Of a stretch of 64,000 bases of DNA, positions 32,101 through 45,100 are shown piece by piece (within the stretch, counting starts at the first letter, position 1; the number at the start of each line of letters is the position of its first letter). This stretch comes from Mycoavidus sp. HKI. Its GTDB lineage: Bacteria; Pseudomonadota; Gammaproteobacteria; Burkholderiales; Burkholderiaceae. Below the pieces are notes generated by a model. That model was not told the DNA's origin, searched no databases, and saw nothing but the letters and a program-made list of their open reading frames with translations. Both the position numbers and the translations under genes were made by a program. The stretch covers positions 1,751,501 to 1,815,500 of the forward strand of contig NZ_CP076444.2 in assembly GCF_020023735.2 (NCBI RefSeq), in the 5' to 3' direction.

Positions 32101-33100
32101 CCAGGTGCGCATGGACCTGGCGCACGCTGTCTTGAACACTGCGATTGTCCAAGTCAATACGCAGCGGCAATGTATTGATGAATAGACCCATGGCACGGTC
32201 AGCTCCCTCGCCGGCTTGCATGCGCCCGAATAACACGGTACCAAACACCACTCGCTGTTGGCCGCTGGCGCGGGCAATCACCTGAGCCCAGGCTAGATGG
32301 CATAAACTGGCCAAACTCACGCCCAACCGTTTGGCCTGAGCACGTAGGCGATTATTTAAATCCTGCGGTAGCATCCGGTGCGATTCTGTGACTTGAGATC
32401 CATCGCGATAGATTTCGGCCAGTCCAAAGGGCAGCGTGGACTCATCCACGTCGGCTAACATGTCTGTGAAGAAGCGCTCGTGCGCTTGCTGGCTCAACCC
32501 TAAACGCGCCCGCGCTACCAGGTTGCGAAAGGGTTGAGGAGACTGCAGGGCATCGCCCCGACCGTCAAGGAACGCCTGAATCTCAACACACATCTCTTCA
32601 GCCGTCGAGTGATCACCGATCAGATGATGCAGCAACTGGAACAATAACCAGCGACCATCACTATCTTGCGCAACTACGAAGCGCAGCAACGGGGCTTGAG
32701 TCAAATCAATGCGATGGTAACGGGGATCGAAACGCTGGGCTAATTGTTCAGTGATCAGTCCATTGACTAGATCCAAGGAGAGTTCTGTGATCGACAGCGG
32801 CGCGTGACGCCAGACCACCTGGGCGGGCGTAGATAAACCCTCCCAAACAAAGGCAGTGCGCAGGATGTCGTGGCGCTTGACTACCTGCCGGACAGCGTCC
32901 AGGTAGCAATCGAGCCGCTCTCGGTCGGCAAAAGCCATCTGAGAGGTCAGCAAATACGGATCACCTTTAGTCGCCAGCAGGTGGTGGAACAAAATGCCAT
33001 CCTGCAGTGGAGACAATGCATAGATATCCTGGATATTGGCCACCCCATCTGGGGTTTGTTCTACGATACAGTCGATCTCAGCTTGAGCGAAGTCGATCAA
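29138..33100 (-). other. NRPS module 5 (dual E/C5-A5-T5) threonine, plus thioesterase
   Basis: A5 has the same threonine code as A3, D-F-W-N-I-G-M-V-H-K. T5 differs from the other carriers after its serine (GGHSLLAVRLISRIR), as is usual before a TE. The thioesterase (about 29900-29138) has the nucleophile in GWSFGG and a plausible catalytic His in the CTHDDMDQPAP segment near the end. It releases the pentapeptidyl chain by hydrolysis or cyclisation; a threonine hydroxyl could serve as the internal nucleophile. Confidence 0.8.
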
Positions 33101-36100
33101 CGGCAACAAGTCGGGCGTTAGCTTAACAGTGTTAGGTGTAATGAGATTGGGCGGGGTGGGCACTTCGTGGTGTTGACCCAGAGATTGAGCCAACACACTG
33201 AGCGTGGGCGTATCGAACAGCGTGCGCACCGAGACTGTTAGGCCAAGGTGACGCAGGCGTTCGATCATCTGCACGGCAAGCAGCGAATGTCCGCCGAGTT
33301 CGAAGAAGCTGTCGTGACGGCTGACATGCTCCAGACCCAACAATTCAGTCCAGATCGCGGCGAGCGCAGTCTCGATCTCGCCTCGTGGCGCTTCATACGC
33401 CTGACGAGCAAAAGCCTCGTTGTCCGGAGTTGGTAGCGCTCGGCGGTCAAGCTTGCCACTGGGGGTCAGTGGAAGCATATCCAAGCGCACGAAAGCGGCC
33501 GGCACCATATACTCAGGCAATCCAGTCGCGAGGTACGCGCGCAGGGCACTCGCGAGCTGCTCGTCCGGTTCAGCTACGACATAAGCGACGAGGCGCTTGT
33601 CGCTGTGCTCGCCCAGCGCGAGTACAGTAGCCTCGCGCACCTGCGGATGCTCGACAAGGCGCGCCTCGATCTCGCCGGGTTCGATTCTAAAGCCGCGGAT
33701 CTTGACCTGATGGTCGTTACGGCCCAAGAACTCCAAATTTCCGTCGGGCAGATAGCGGGCCAGGTCACCTGTCTTATACATGCGTGCCTCCTCACAATCG
33801 CTGAAAGGATCAGGGCGGAACCGCTCCGCGGTCAATTCTGGGCGATTCAAATAACCGCGCGTGACACCCACTCCACCAATGTATAGTTCGCCGACCGCAC
33901 CCAGCGGCACGAGCTGCCCGTATGCGTCCAACAGGTAAATTCGTGTGTTCGCAATCGGTCGGCCAATAGGGACCGCTTTACTATTGAGGTCATGTGAGTA
34001 ACGCCATATAGTAGCGCTAACGGTTGTTTCCGTTGGGCCGTAGGCATTGAAGATGACACCTTGGTGACTCAAGTTTCGAAGCAATGGTGCAGTGGGCGCT
34101 TCCCCCCCCAGAATCAGTGTCAGAGATATGCTCAGGCTAGGCAAATTCTCACCATTTCCGAGCAGCGCAGGCGTTAAATTAGCGTGAGTGATTGTATATC
34201 TTGCCAAATAGTCCCATAAAGCATTTCGATCACGACGGACACTATCGGGAGGTAGATACAAGCCGGCGCCGCAGCCTAAGGTCATGAAAATTTCCCCTAC
34301 ACTTATGTCGAAACTGAGAGAGGCAAACTGCAAGACCCGGCTGGATGGGAGAATCCCAAAATGAACCGTCTGCGCCTGGGCGAGATTCACTATCCCTCGA
34401 TGCTCGACCATCACGCCCTTGGGCATGCCGGTGGAGCCGGAGGTGTAGATCACATAGGCAAGGTGATGTGGAGTCAGATCTGGGATCTGCGGATTGGTAA
34501 TGGGCGCTTCCGGCACTCTATTTGGATCAAGCACCGTCAGCGAGGCAAGGGCCACCTCGCCCAGCGAGGCGCGTCCAGCCGCGTCGGCTAGCAAGATCGC
34601 CGGCGCCGCATCGGTGAGAATGTACGTAAGACGCTCGCTCGGATATGCCGGATCAAGCGGGACATAGGCACCGCCCGCTTTCAGGATCGCTAACAGCCCC
34701 ACCACCAACGCCGGTGAACGTTCCACACAGATCGCTACGCGCACGTCCGGCGCAACCCCCAACTCAGTGAGTTTATGCGCGAGGCGATTGGCGCATGTAT
34801 TGAGTTCAGCATAACTCAATACTTGATTCTCATATACTAGTGCGGTGGCATCCGGCATGCACTCGACTTGTACTTCGAACAACTGGTGGAGGCACAGACG
34901 TGCCGGATACGGTGCTGCTGTTGCGTTCCACGTCTGAAGCAACAACTCTCGTTCAGTGTCAGGTAACACCTCCAGTTGCCGCGCCGGGGTTTGGGGGGCG
35001 TGCTCTAGCGCCTTAACGAGACTTTCTAGCGCCTGCTGCATATAGCTACACACCCGATCAGGATCAAACGGTTGCACGATCTGAGCAGTCAGTCCCAGCG
35101 CCTCACCGAAATCTTCCACCGATAACCCGAACGGGTAGTTGTCACGCTCCTCTGCGCGCAACAATTCGATGCCTGGCATCATTTGACTCTCACCCGACGG
35201 CATTGCATTGTGCCGATAGTTCAGCAACGCGCTAAAAAGGGGGGTACCGGGCGGTACGCTACTGCAGCGTTGTGCTAATGCCAGCGACGCATGTTCATGT
35301 TCGAGCAGTGCGGCCACGCGCGCATGGGTATCGCGCACGCTGTCCTCGACACCGCGATCATCCAAATCAATGCGCAACGGCAGAGTATTGATGAACGGAC
35401 CCATCGCGCGGTCAGCTCCCTCACCGGCTTGCATGCGCCCGAACAGGACGGTGCCAAATACCACCCGCTGCTGGCCACTAGTGCGCGCGAGCACCTGAGC
35501 CCAGGCCAGATGGCATAGACTGGCTAAGCTCACACCTAGCCGTCTGGCCTGAGCCCGCAGACGATCGTTCAAATCCTGCGACAGCATCCGATGCGAGTCA
35601 GTAACTTGGGATCCGTCGCGATGGATCTCGGCCAACCCAAAGGGCAGCGTGGGCTCTTCCAAGTCAGCCAATATGTCGGTAAAAAAGCGTTCGTGCGCTT
35701 GTTGACTCAATCCTAAGCGTGCCTGCGCCACCAGGTTGCGGAACGGCTGAGGAGCCTGCAAAGTGCCGCCATGACCTTCGAGGAATGCCTGAATTTCGGC
35801 ATTCATCCTCTTCAGCGATGAGTTATCATCAATGAGATGGTGCAGCAACTGGATTAGCAACCAGCGGCCATGATTGTCCTGCGCAATCACGAAACGCAAC
35901 AATGGCGCCTGGGTCAAATCGATACGATATTGGCGAGGATTAAAGCGCTGGGCTAGTTGTTCAGTGATTGGTCCATTGGCTGGATCCAAGAAGAGTTCCG
36001 TAATAGACAGCGACGCCTGACGCCAGACTACCTGGGCTGGCGTGGACAGATGCTCCCAGACAAAGGCGGTACGCAGGATATCGTGGCGATTGACCACCTG

Positions 36101-39100
36101 CTGAACTGCCTCCAGATAACGATCAAGCAACGCCCGGTTGGCGAAGGCCATCTGGGCGATCTGCAGATAAGGATCGCCCTCAGTTGCCAGTAGGTGGTGA
36201 AACAGCATCCCGTCTTGCAGCGGAGATAGTGCGTAGATATCCTGGATATTAGCCACCCCGCCAGGAGTCTGTTCAACGATACAATCGATCTCTGTTTGAG
36301 TAAGGTTGATCAGTGGCAACAGGTTTGGCGTCAGCGTAGCGGTGTCAAGCGTAATGAGATTGGGCGGTGCGGCCACTTCTCGATGTTGGCCCAAAGTCTG
36401 AGCTAACACGCTAAGCGTAGGCGTATCGAACAGTGCACGCACAGAGACCGTTAAACCGAGGCGACGCAAGCGCTCAATCATCTGCACGGCAAGCAGCGAA
36501 TGGCCGCCGAGTGCGAAGAAGCTGTCGTGACGACTGATCTGTTCGATATTGAGCAGCTCGACCCAGATGTCCGCTAGAGCAGTCTCGACCTTGCCTTGCG
36601 GGGCTTCATACGCCTGACGGGCAAAGGCCTCACCATCCGGCGCGGGCAGCGCCCGGCGATCGAGCTTGCCATTGGGTGTCAGGGGCAGTGCATCCAAGCG
36701 CACGAAGGCGGCTGGCATCATATACTCAGGCAACCGGGTCGTGAGGTGCGAACGTAGCGTGCTGGCGAGCTGTTCGTCAGGTTCCGTCACAACATAGGCA
36801 ATGAGCCGCTTGTCGCTACCCTCGCCCAGCGCGAGCAGAGCAGCTGCGCGCACCTGCGGATGCTCAACGAGCCGTGCCTCGATCTCACCCGGCTCAATCC
36901 GAAAGCCACGGATCTTGACCTGATCGTCATTGCGGCCAAGGTATTCGAGAACGCCATTAGACAAGTAGCGAGCCAAGTCGCCTGTCTTGTACATGCGCGC
37001 CTCTTCATTCTTGCTAAACGGATCACGCAGGAAGCGCTCAGCGGTCAATTCAGGACGATTCAGATAACCACGCGCGACACCAGCGCCACCAATGTACAGT
37101 TCACCTATCGCGCCCAGCGGCACGGGCTGGCCATAAGCATCCAGTAAATAGACCTTAAGATCCGGAATCCGCACCCCAATCAGGCTACCAGTTTGATGAC
37201 TATCCTGTGGTTGCAACGGTCGATAGGTGACATGCACAGTGGTTTCCGTAATGCCATACATGTTCACCAATTGGGGAGAGTGTTCAGAGCGGGTGGCGTA
37301 CCACGCCTGCAAGATGGTAGGCTCAAGCGCCTCGCCGCCGAAGATGACATAACGTAAACCGTCCTGTAATTCACTTTGCGCTTGGCTGACGATGAATGTC
37401 TTAAAAGCACTGGGCGTCTGATTCAATACAGTAATCCCTTGTTCGCACACCAAGCGGTAAAATTCCTGCGGCGAGCGGGCAATATGATGTGGTACGAGCA
37501 CGAGCTTGCCGCCATAGCGTAAGGCTCCCCATAGCTCCCAAACGGAGAAATCAAAGGCGAACGAATGAAATAGGCACCACGTATCATGCGAGTTAAAGTG
37601 ATACCAAGATTCTGTGGCGTCAAATAGTCGAACAATCTGAGCGTGTTCGACCATCACCCCCTTGGGCGTGCCGGTGGAGCCGGAAGTGTAGATCACATAG
37701 GCGAGATGATGAGAGGTCAGCTCAGGGACCTGCGGATTGGTGATAGGCGATTCCGGCAGCCTATTCGGATCAAGCACGGTCAACGAGGCGAGAGCCGTCT
37801 TGCCCAGTGCAGTGCGCCCAGCCACATCAGCGATCAGGATCGACGGCGTCGCATCGGTGAGGATGTGCGTAAGACGCTCGCTCGAATACGCTGGATCGAG
37901 TGGCACATAGGCGCCACCTGCTTTCAAGATCGCCAGTACCCCCACCACTATCGCCGGTGAGCGCTCGACACAGATCGCCACACGCGTATCAGGTTGAACG
38001 CCCAACTCAATCAGCTGATGCGCAAGGCAGTTGGCGCGCGCATTCAATTCAGCATAGCTTAATACTTGATCCTCGTACACTAATGCGGTGGCTTCTGGGG
38101 TGCGTTCGACTTGCTCCTCAAACAATTGGTGAATGCATGGATACTCTGGAAACGACGCTGCTGTCGTATTACAGGTCTGGAGCAAATGCTCGCGCTCCTC
38201 AATTGGCAATACCTCCAGTCGCCAAACCGGCATGTCAGGTTCGTGCTCCAGCGCTTCAGCTAGGCTTTGCAGCGTTTGCTGCATATAGCCACACACCCGG
38301 GCCGAGTCGAGTGGCTGCACGACCTGGGCGGTCAGTCCGAGCGCTGTTCCGAAATCCTCTACAGACAACATGAACGGATAGTTAGTACGCTCCTGTGCGC
38401 CGAGGAATTCAATACCAGTCAAAGCAGGGCTCGCGCTCGACGATATCGCATTATGCCGATAATTCAGGAGCGCGCTAAACAACGGCGTGCCAGCCGGCAC
38501 ACTACTGCAGCGTTGCGCTAACGCGAGCGACGCGTGTTCATGCTCAAGCAACGCAGCCAGGTGCGCATGGACTTGGCGCACGCTGTCTTGAACACTGCGA
38601 TTGTCCAAGTCAATACGCAGCGGCAATGTATTGATGAACAGGCCCATGGCACGGTCAGCTCCCTCGCCGGCTTGCATGCGCCCGAATAACACGGTACCAA
38701 ACACCACTCGCTGTTGGCCGCTGGCGCGGGCAATCACCTGAGCCCAGGCTAGATGGCATAAACTGGCCAAACTCACGCCCAACCGTTTGGCCTGAGCACG
38801 TAGGCGATTGTTTAAGTCCTGCGGTAGCATCCGGTGCGATTCTGTGACTTGAGATCCATCGCGATAGATTTCGGCTAGCCCAAAGGGCAGCGTGGACTCT
38901 TCCACGTCGGCTAACATGTCTGTGAAGAAGCGCTCGTGCGCTTGCTGGCTCACCCCTAAACGCGCCTGCGCTACCAGGTTGCGAAAGGGTTGAGGAGACG
39001 GCAGGGCATCGCCCCGACCGTCAAGGAATGCCTGAATCTCAACACGCATCTCTTCGGCCGTCGAGTGATCACCAATCAGATGGTGCATCAACTCGATCAA

Positions 39101-42100
39101 TAACCAGCGGCCATCACTATCCTGCGCAACTATGAAGTGCAGCAACGGAGCTTGAGTCAAATCAATGCGATGGTGACGGGGATCGAAACGCTGGATGAGT
39201 TGCTCGATGACCGGTCCATCGGCTGGATCTAAGGTGAGCTCCGTGATCGACACTGGCGCGCGACGCCAAACTACCTGAGCTGGCATAGACAAGCTCTCCC
39301 AGACAAAGGCGGTGCGCAGGATATCGTGGCGCTTTACCACCTGCTGGACAGCGTCCAGGTAGCAATCGAGCCGCTCTCGGTCGGCAAAAGCCATCTGAGA
39401 GGTCAGCAAATACGGATCACCTTTAGTCGCCAGCAGGTGGTGGAACAAAATGCCATCCTGCAGTGGAGACAATGCATAGATATCCTGGATATTGGCCACC
39501 CCACCTGGCGTTTGTTTAACAATACAGTCGATATCCGCTTGGGTGAGGTCAATCAGTGGCAGCAAGTCTGGTACCAGATTCAACGTATTGAACGTTATAG
39601 CATTGGGCGGTACAACTACTTTCTGGTGCTGGCCCAGAGATTGGGCCAACATGCTGAGGGTGGACGTATCAAACAGAGCGCGTACTGAAACTGTCAGGCC
39701 TAGGCGACGCAGACGTTCGATCATCTGCACAGCAAGCAGCGAATGGCCACCAAGCGCGAAAAAACTGTCGTGACGACTAACGCGCTCGACCCCGAGCAGT
39801 TCGGCCCAGATCGTGGCAAGCACAGTCTCGATCTCGCCTTGCGGGGTTTCATACGTGGGACGGGCAAAAGCCTCATCATCCGGCGTTGGCAGCGCCCGGC
39901 GGTCGAGCTTGCCGTTGGGTGTGAGCGGCAACGCATCCAACTGCACGAAGGCGGCCGGCACCATATACTCAGGCAACCCAGTCGCAAGGTGCGCGCGCAG
40001 GGTGTTTGCAAGCTGTTCGTCCGGTTCGGCCACGACATAGGCGACCAAGCGCTTGTTGCTGTGTTCACCCAGCGCTAGCACGATAGCTTCGCGCACCTGC
40101 GGGTGCTCAACAAGGTGCGTTTCGATCTCGCCAGGTTCGATCCGAAAACCGCGGATCTTGACCTGATGATCATTGCGCCCGAGGAACTCCAGATTGCCAT
40201 CAGGCAGATAGCGAACCAAGTCACCCGTCTTATACATCCAGGCATCCTCACAATCGCTGAACAGATCGGGAAGAAAACGCTCAGCGGTCAATTCGGGACG
40301 GTTCAGATAGCCGCGCGCAACACCAGCCCCACCAATATACAGTTCTCCAGCCACCCCTACCGGGGTCAACTGCATTGATGTGTCCAAAATATAGATACGT
40401 GTGTTCGCTATCGGTCGACCGATCGTGCGCCAGCGGCAATCACCAGCTGTCACCTCATGGACCGTGGCGCTAATCGTTGTTTCGGTCGGACCGTAAACAT
40501 TCAACAAGCGCGGTCTATGGCCGGCGACAGCAAACCACGCGGCACGCGCTGATGCACTTAAAGCATCTCCACTAATCATGATCACGCGTGCGCTGCTCGC
40601 GATAGGTACACTTTCCTGGGCCAACTGCGTCCAGAATTGGGTAGGCAAATCCATCACGCTGATGCGGTTGGCCTCGCACAGAGACCAGAATTGCTGAGCC
40701 CCAGCCAACCAAGCATCAGTGCGCAGCAGCAAGGCTGCGCCAGAGATCAACGTGACAAAAACCTCTCCAACTGAGGCATCGAAGGACAGCGAAGAAAATT
40801 GCAACACCCGGTCCTGCGAGCTAAGCTCAAGCCGCTGAGCCATTGCCGTCACTAGGTTAACCACGCTCCGGTGTTGGACCATGACCCCTTTGGGCCGACC
40901 TGTAGAACCTGAGGTATAGATCACATAGGCCAAATGCTCGGCACTCAGTGCAAGCTTATGCGGATTAGGATTGCGACTGCTTCGGCGCTTCCATTGACCT
41001 GCGTCAGCCTGCAAATCCAGAACTGGCACATCGACTCCCAGACATTGGACCACAGCAGCGTGCGGCGGACCGATGCTGAGTAGGACCACCGGCGCACTGT
41101 CCGTCACCATGTCAACTAAACGTTCAGGGGGATAGTTAGGGTCCAACGGCACGTAGGCTCCACCCGCCTTGAGCGTGGCGAGCATCCCCACGACCATCTC
41201 TATGCTGGGCTGTGCGTACAGGGCTACGCGGCTGTCAGGGCACACGCCTAGGAGTATCAAATGGTGGGCGAGGCAGTTAGCCCGCGCATTCAATTCCGTA
41301 TAACTGATTACCTGGTCCTCATGCACCAGTGCAGTATTGTCCGGTGTGCGCTTGACCTGCGCTTCGAACAACTGGTGGAGACACTGATGTGCCGGATACG
41401 GCGTCGCCATCTCGCTTCCCATCTGAAGCAGCAATTCACGTTCGGTGACAGGCAATACTTCCAGCTGTCGCGCAGGGATTTGAGGGGTGTGTTCTAGCGC
41501 CTGAGCTAGGCTTTCCAGCGCTTGCTGCATATAGCCACATACCCGATCGGGATGGAACGGCTGAACGATCTGGACAGTCAGCTTCAGCGCCTGTCCAGAG
41601 TCATCTATCGATAGCCCTAACGGGTAATTATCACGTTCCTCTATATGCAACAATTCGATGCCGGGCATCGTTCGACTTTCGCCCGATAACATCGCATTGT
41701 GCCGGTAGTTCAACAGCGCACTAAAGAGAGGAGCACCGGCCGGCACGCTACTGCAGCGCTGGGCTAATGCCAGTGACGCATGTTCATGTTCGAGCAATGC
41801 AGCCAGACGTGCATGGGTATCGCGTACGCTGTCCTCGACACCGGTGTCATCTAGATCAACGCGTAGCGGCAGCGTGTTGATGAACAGCCCCATCACACAA
41901 TCGGCTCCCTCACCGGCTTGCATGCGCCCAAACAGGACTGTGCCAAATACCACCCGCTGTTGGCCGCTGGCGCGCGCGAGTACCTGAGCCCAAGCCAAAT
42001 GGCACAGACTAGCCAAACTCACGCCTAACCGTTTTGCCTGAGCCCGCAGACGATCGTTTAAGTCCTGCGGTAGCACCTGGCGCGTTTCGGTGACCTGGGA

Positions 42101-45100
42101 TCCGTCGCGATGGATCTCAGCCAGTCCAAACGGCAGCGTGGGCTCTTCAATATCGGCCAGCATCTCCGTAAAGAAGTGCTCGTGCATTTCCTCGCCTAGT
42201 CCTAAGCGCACCTGAGCTATCAGGTTGCGGAACGGCTGTGGAGCTGGCAGCGCATCGCCCCGGTTTTCCAAGAAAGCTTGCACTTCGGCATTCATCAATT
42301 CCAGCGTCGAGTGATCGCCAATCAGATGGTGCAGCAGTTGGACCAGCAGCCAGCGGCCATCGCTGTCCTGTGCGATTATGAATCGCAGTAGTGGAGCCTG
42401 AGTCAAGTCGATACGATATTGGCGGGGGTCAAAGCGCTGAACCAATTGCTCGATGACCGGTCCATCGGACGGATCCAGGGTGAGCGTCGTGATCGACAGA
42501 GGCGCCTGACGCCAGACCACCTGGACTGGTGTGGATAAATTTTTCCATACAAAGGCGGTACGCAGGATATCGTGGCGCTTAACCACTTGATGGACCGCGT
42601 TTAGGTAACGATCGAGCAACGTCCGGTTGTCAAAAGCCATCTGGGCAACCAATAGATATGGATCGCCCTCGGTCGCCAGCAGGTGATGGAACAGAATACC
42701 GTCTTGCAGCGGTGACAAGGCGTAGACGTCCTGGATATTGCCCACCCCGCCTGGGGTGTGTGCAACAATCCAGTCGATTTCAGTTTGCGTGAGGTCGATG
42801 AGCGGCAGCAGGTCTGGCGTTAGCGTGCTAGTGTCAGGGGTAATAAGATTGGGGGGGGCAGCCACTTCGCAATGTTGACCTAGAGATTGAGCCAGCACGC
42901 TAAGCGTAGGCGTGTCGAACAGGGCGCGCACAGAGACCGTTAGGCCGAGGTGACGCAAACGTTCGATCATCTGCACAGCGATCAGCGAGTGGCCGCCGAG
43001 CGCAAAGAAACTGTCATGCCGACTGATGCGCTCCAGACCGAGCAGCTCAGCCCAGATTAAGGCCAGCGCGGTCTCGATTTCGCCTTGCGGTGCCTCATAC
43101 ACCTGACGGGCGAAAGCTTCATCGTCTGGCGCCGGTAGCGCATGGCGGTCGAGTTTACCGTTGGGCGTTAGCGGGAAGGAATCCAAGCGCACGAAGGCAG
43201 CCGGCACCATGTATTCGGGTAGCTTAGCCGCGAGGTGCACGCGCAGGGTATAGGCGAGCTGCTCGTCGAATTCGGCCACGACATAGGCAACCAGCCGTTT
43301 GTCACTGTTCTTGCCTAACGCAAGTACAATAGCATCATGCACCTGTGGCAATTCAACCATGCGCGCCTCGATCTCGCCGGGCTCGATCCGAAAACCGCGG
43401 ATTTTGATCTGGTGGTCGTTACGGCCAAGGAAAACCAGATTGCCGTCAGGCAAGTAGCGGGCCAGGTCCCCTGTCTTGTACAAGCGGGCATCTTCAAGAT
43501 CGCTGAACGGATCAGGAAGGAAGCATTCAACTGTCAATTCAGGTCGGTTCAGATAGCCGCGCGTGACACCAGCACCGCCAATATACAATTCTCCCACCGC
43601 GCCTGACGGTACCGGCTGGCGATTGGCATCTAACAGGTAGAGCCGGGTGTTAGCAATCGGCCGGCCAATCGGAACCACTTCACTGCTGAAATCGCGCGAG
43701 CAACGCCATACTGTTGTGCCAGCAGTCGTTTCAGTTGGGCCGTAGGCATTGAAGACGGCGCATTGATGGATCAAGTTTCGGAGTAATGTCGTACTAGGCG
43801 CCTCAGCTGCCAGAATCAACGTCAGAGGAGTGTCCAGACGGGGCAAATCCTCACCATTCTGCAGCAGCGCGGGGGGTAAGGTAGCGTGGGTGATTGTATG
43901 TTTCGCCAAATAATCCCATAGTTTATTCCGATCAAGACGGACCGTATCAGGAGGCAGATATAAGCCTGCGCCACAGCCCAAGGCCATGACGATTTCCCAA
44001 ACGCTTACATCGAAACTGAAAGAGGCAAACTGCAAGACCCGGCTTGATGAACAAACCCCAAAACAAGCAATCTCCGCCTGGGTGAGATTCACAACGTTTC
44101 GATGCTCCACCATCACACCCTTGGGCATGCCAGTAGAACCGGAAGTGTAGATTACATAGGCGAGATGATGGGGAGTAAGCTCAGGGATCTGTGGATTAGT
44201 GACGGCCAACTCTGTTAGCGCATGTGGATTGAGTATGGTCAGTGACGCGAGGGCCGCTTCATCTAACGCGGCCCGGCCAGCTGTATCAGCTATCAGGATT
44301 GTCGGTGCCGCGTCAGCAAGCATGTGCGCGAGTCGCTCGGGTGGATATGCTGGATCAAGCGGTACATAAGCGCCTCCTGCTTTTAGGATCGCCAGCAGCC
44401 CGACCACCATTGCTGGTGAGCGTTCCACACAGATCGCCACGAGCATATCCGGCTTGACGCCCAATTCGATTAATTGGTAAGCAAGGCAGTTAGCCCGCGC
44501 ATTCAGTTCCGCATAAGTCAGTACCTGATTCTCGTACACGAGCGCAACGGCTTCTGGCGTGCGCTCGACCTGCTCCTCGAACACCTGATGAATGCACTGG
44601 TGTTTCGGATACGGCGCTGCCGTTGCATTCCAATCGACTAGCAATTGTCGCCGCTCTGCGGCATCGAGCAGGTCGATGTCACCAATTAGTTGCGTGGGCT
44701 CAGTGGCAAAGGCGTTTAGGAATTTTAAAAAACGCCGTTGGTGTGCACTCAGTTCATCTGCTGTATAAAGCGCGGGGTTCGCTTCGAAGTCGATCCGTAA
44801 CGAACTGTCCTCGGGTAGTACATAGACCGAGATCATCAGATCTTCGACTGGCCCATTGACAAGATTATGATTGGTCGACGAATGCTCGCCAAAAGATAGG
44901 CCGCAATCAAATAACATGAGATTGATCATAGGACCAAACAATAGTTGGCTTGACGCTAGCCCAAGCCCTCGCCTTAAGTCTTCACTGCGATAGCGTTGGT
45001 GCTGAAGTCCACCTTGAATCTCTTGCGCCGCCTGTTCAAGCAATGAGGATAGGCTCATATCCGACCGCACGGTGAATCGCAGAGGCACAATATTAGACAC

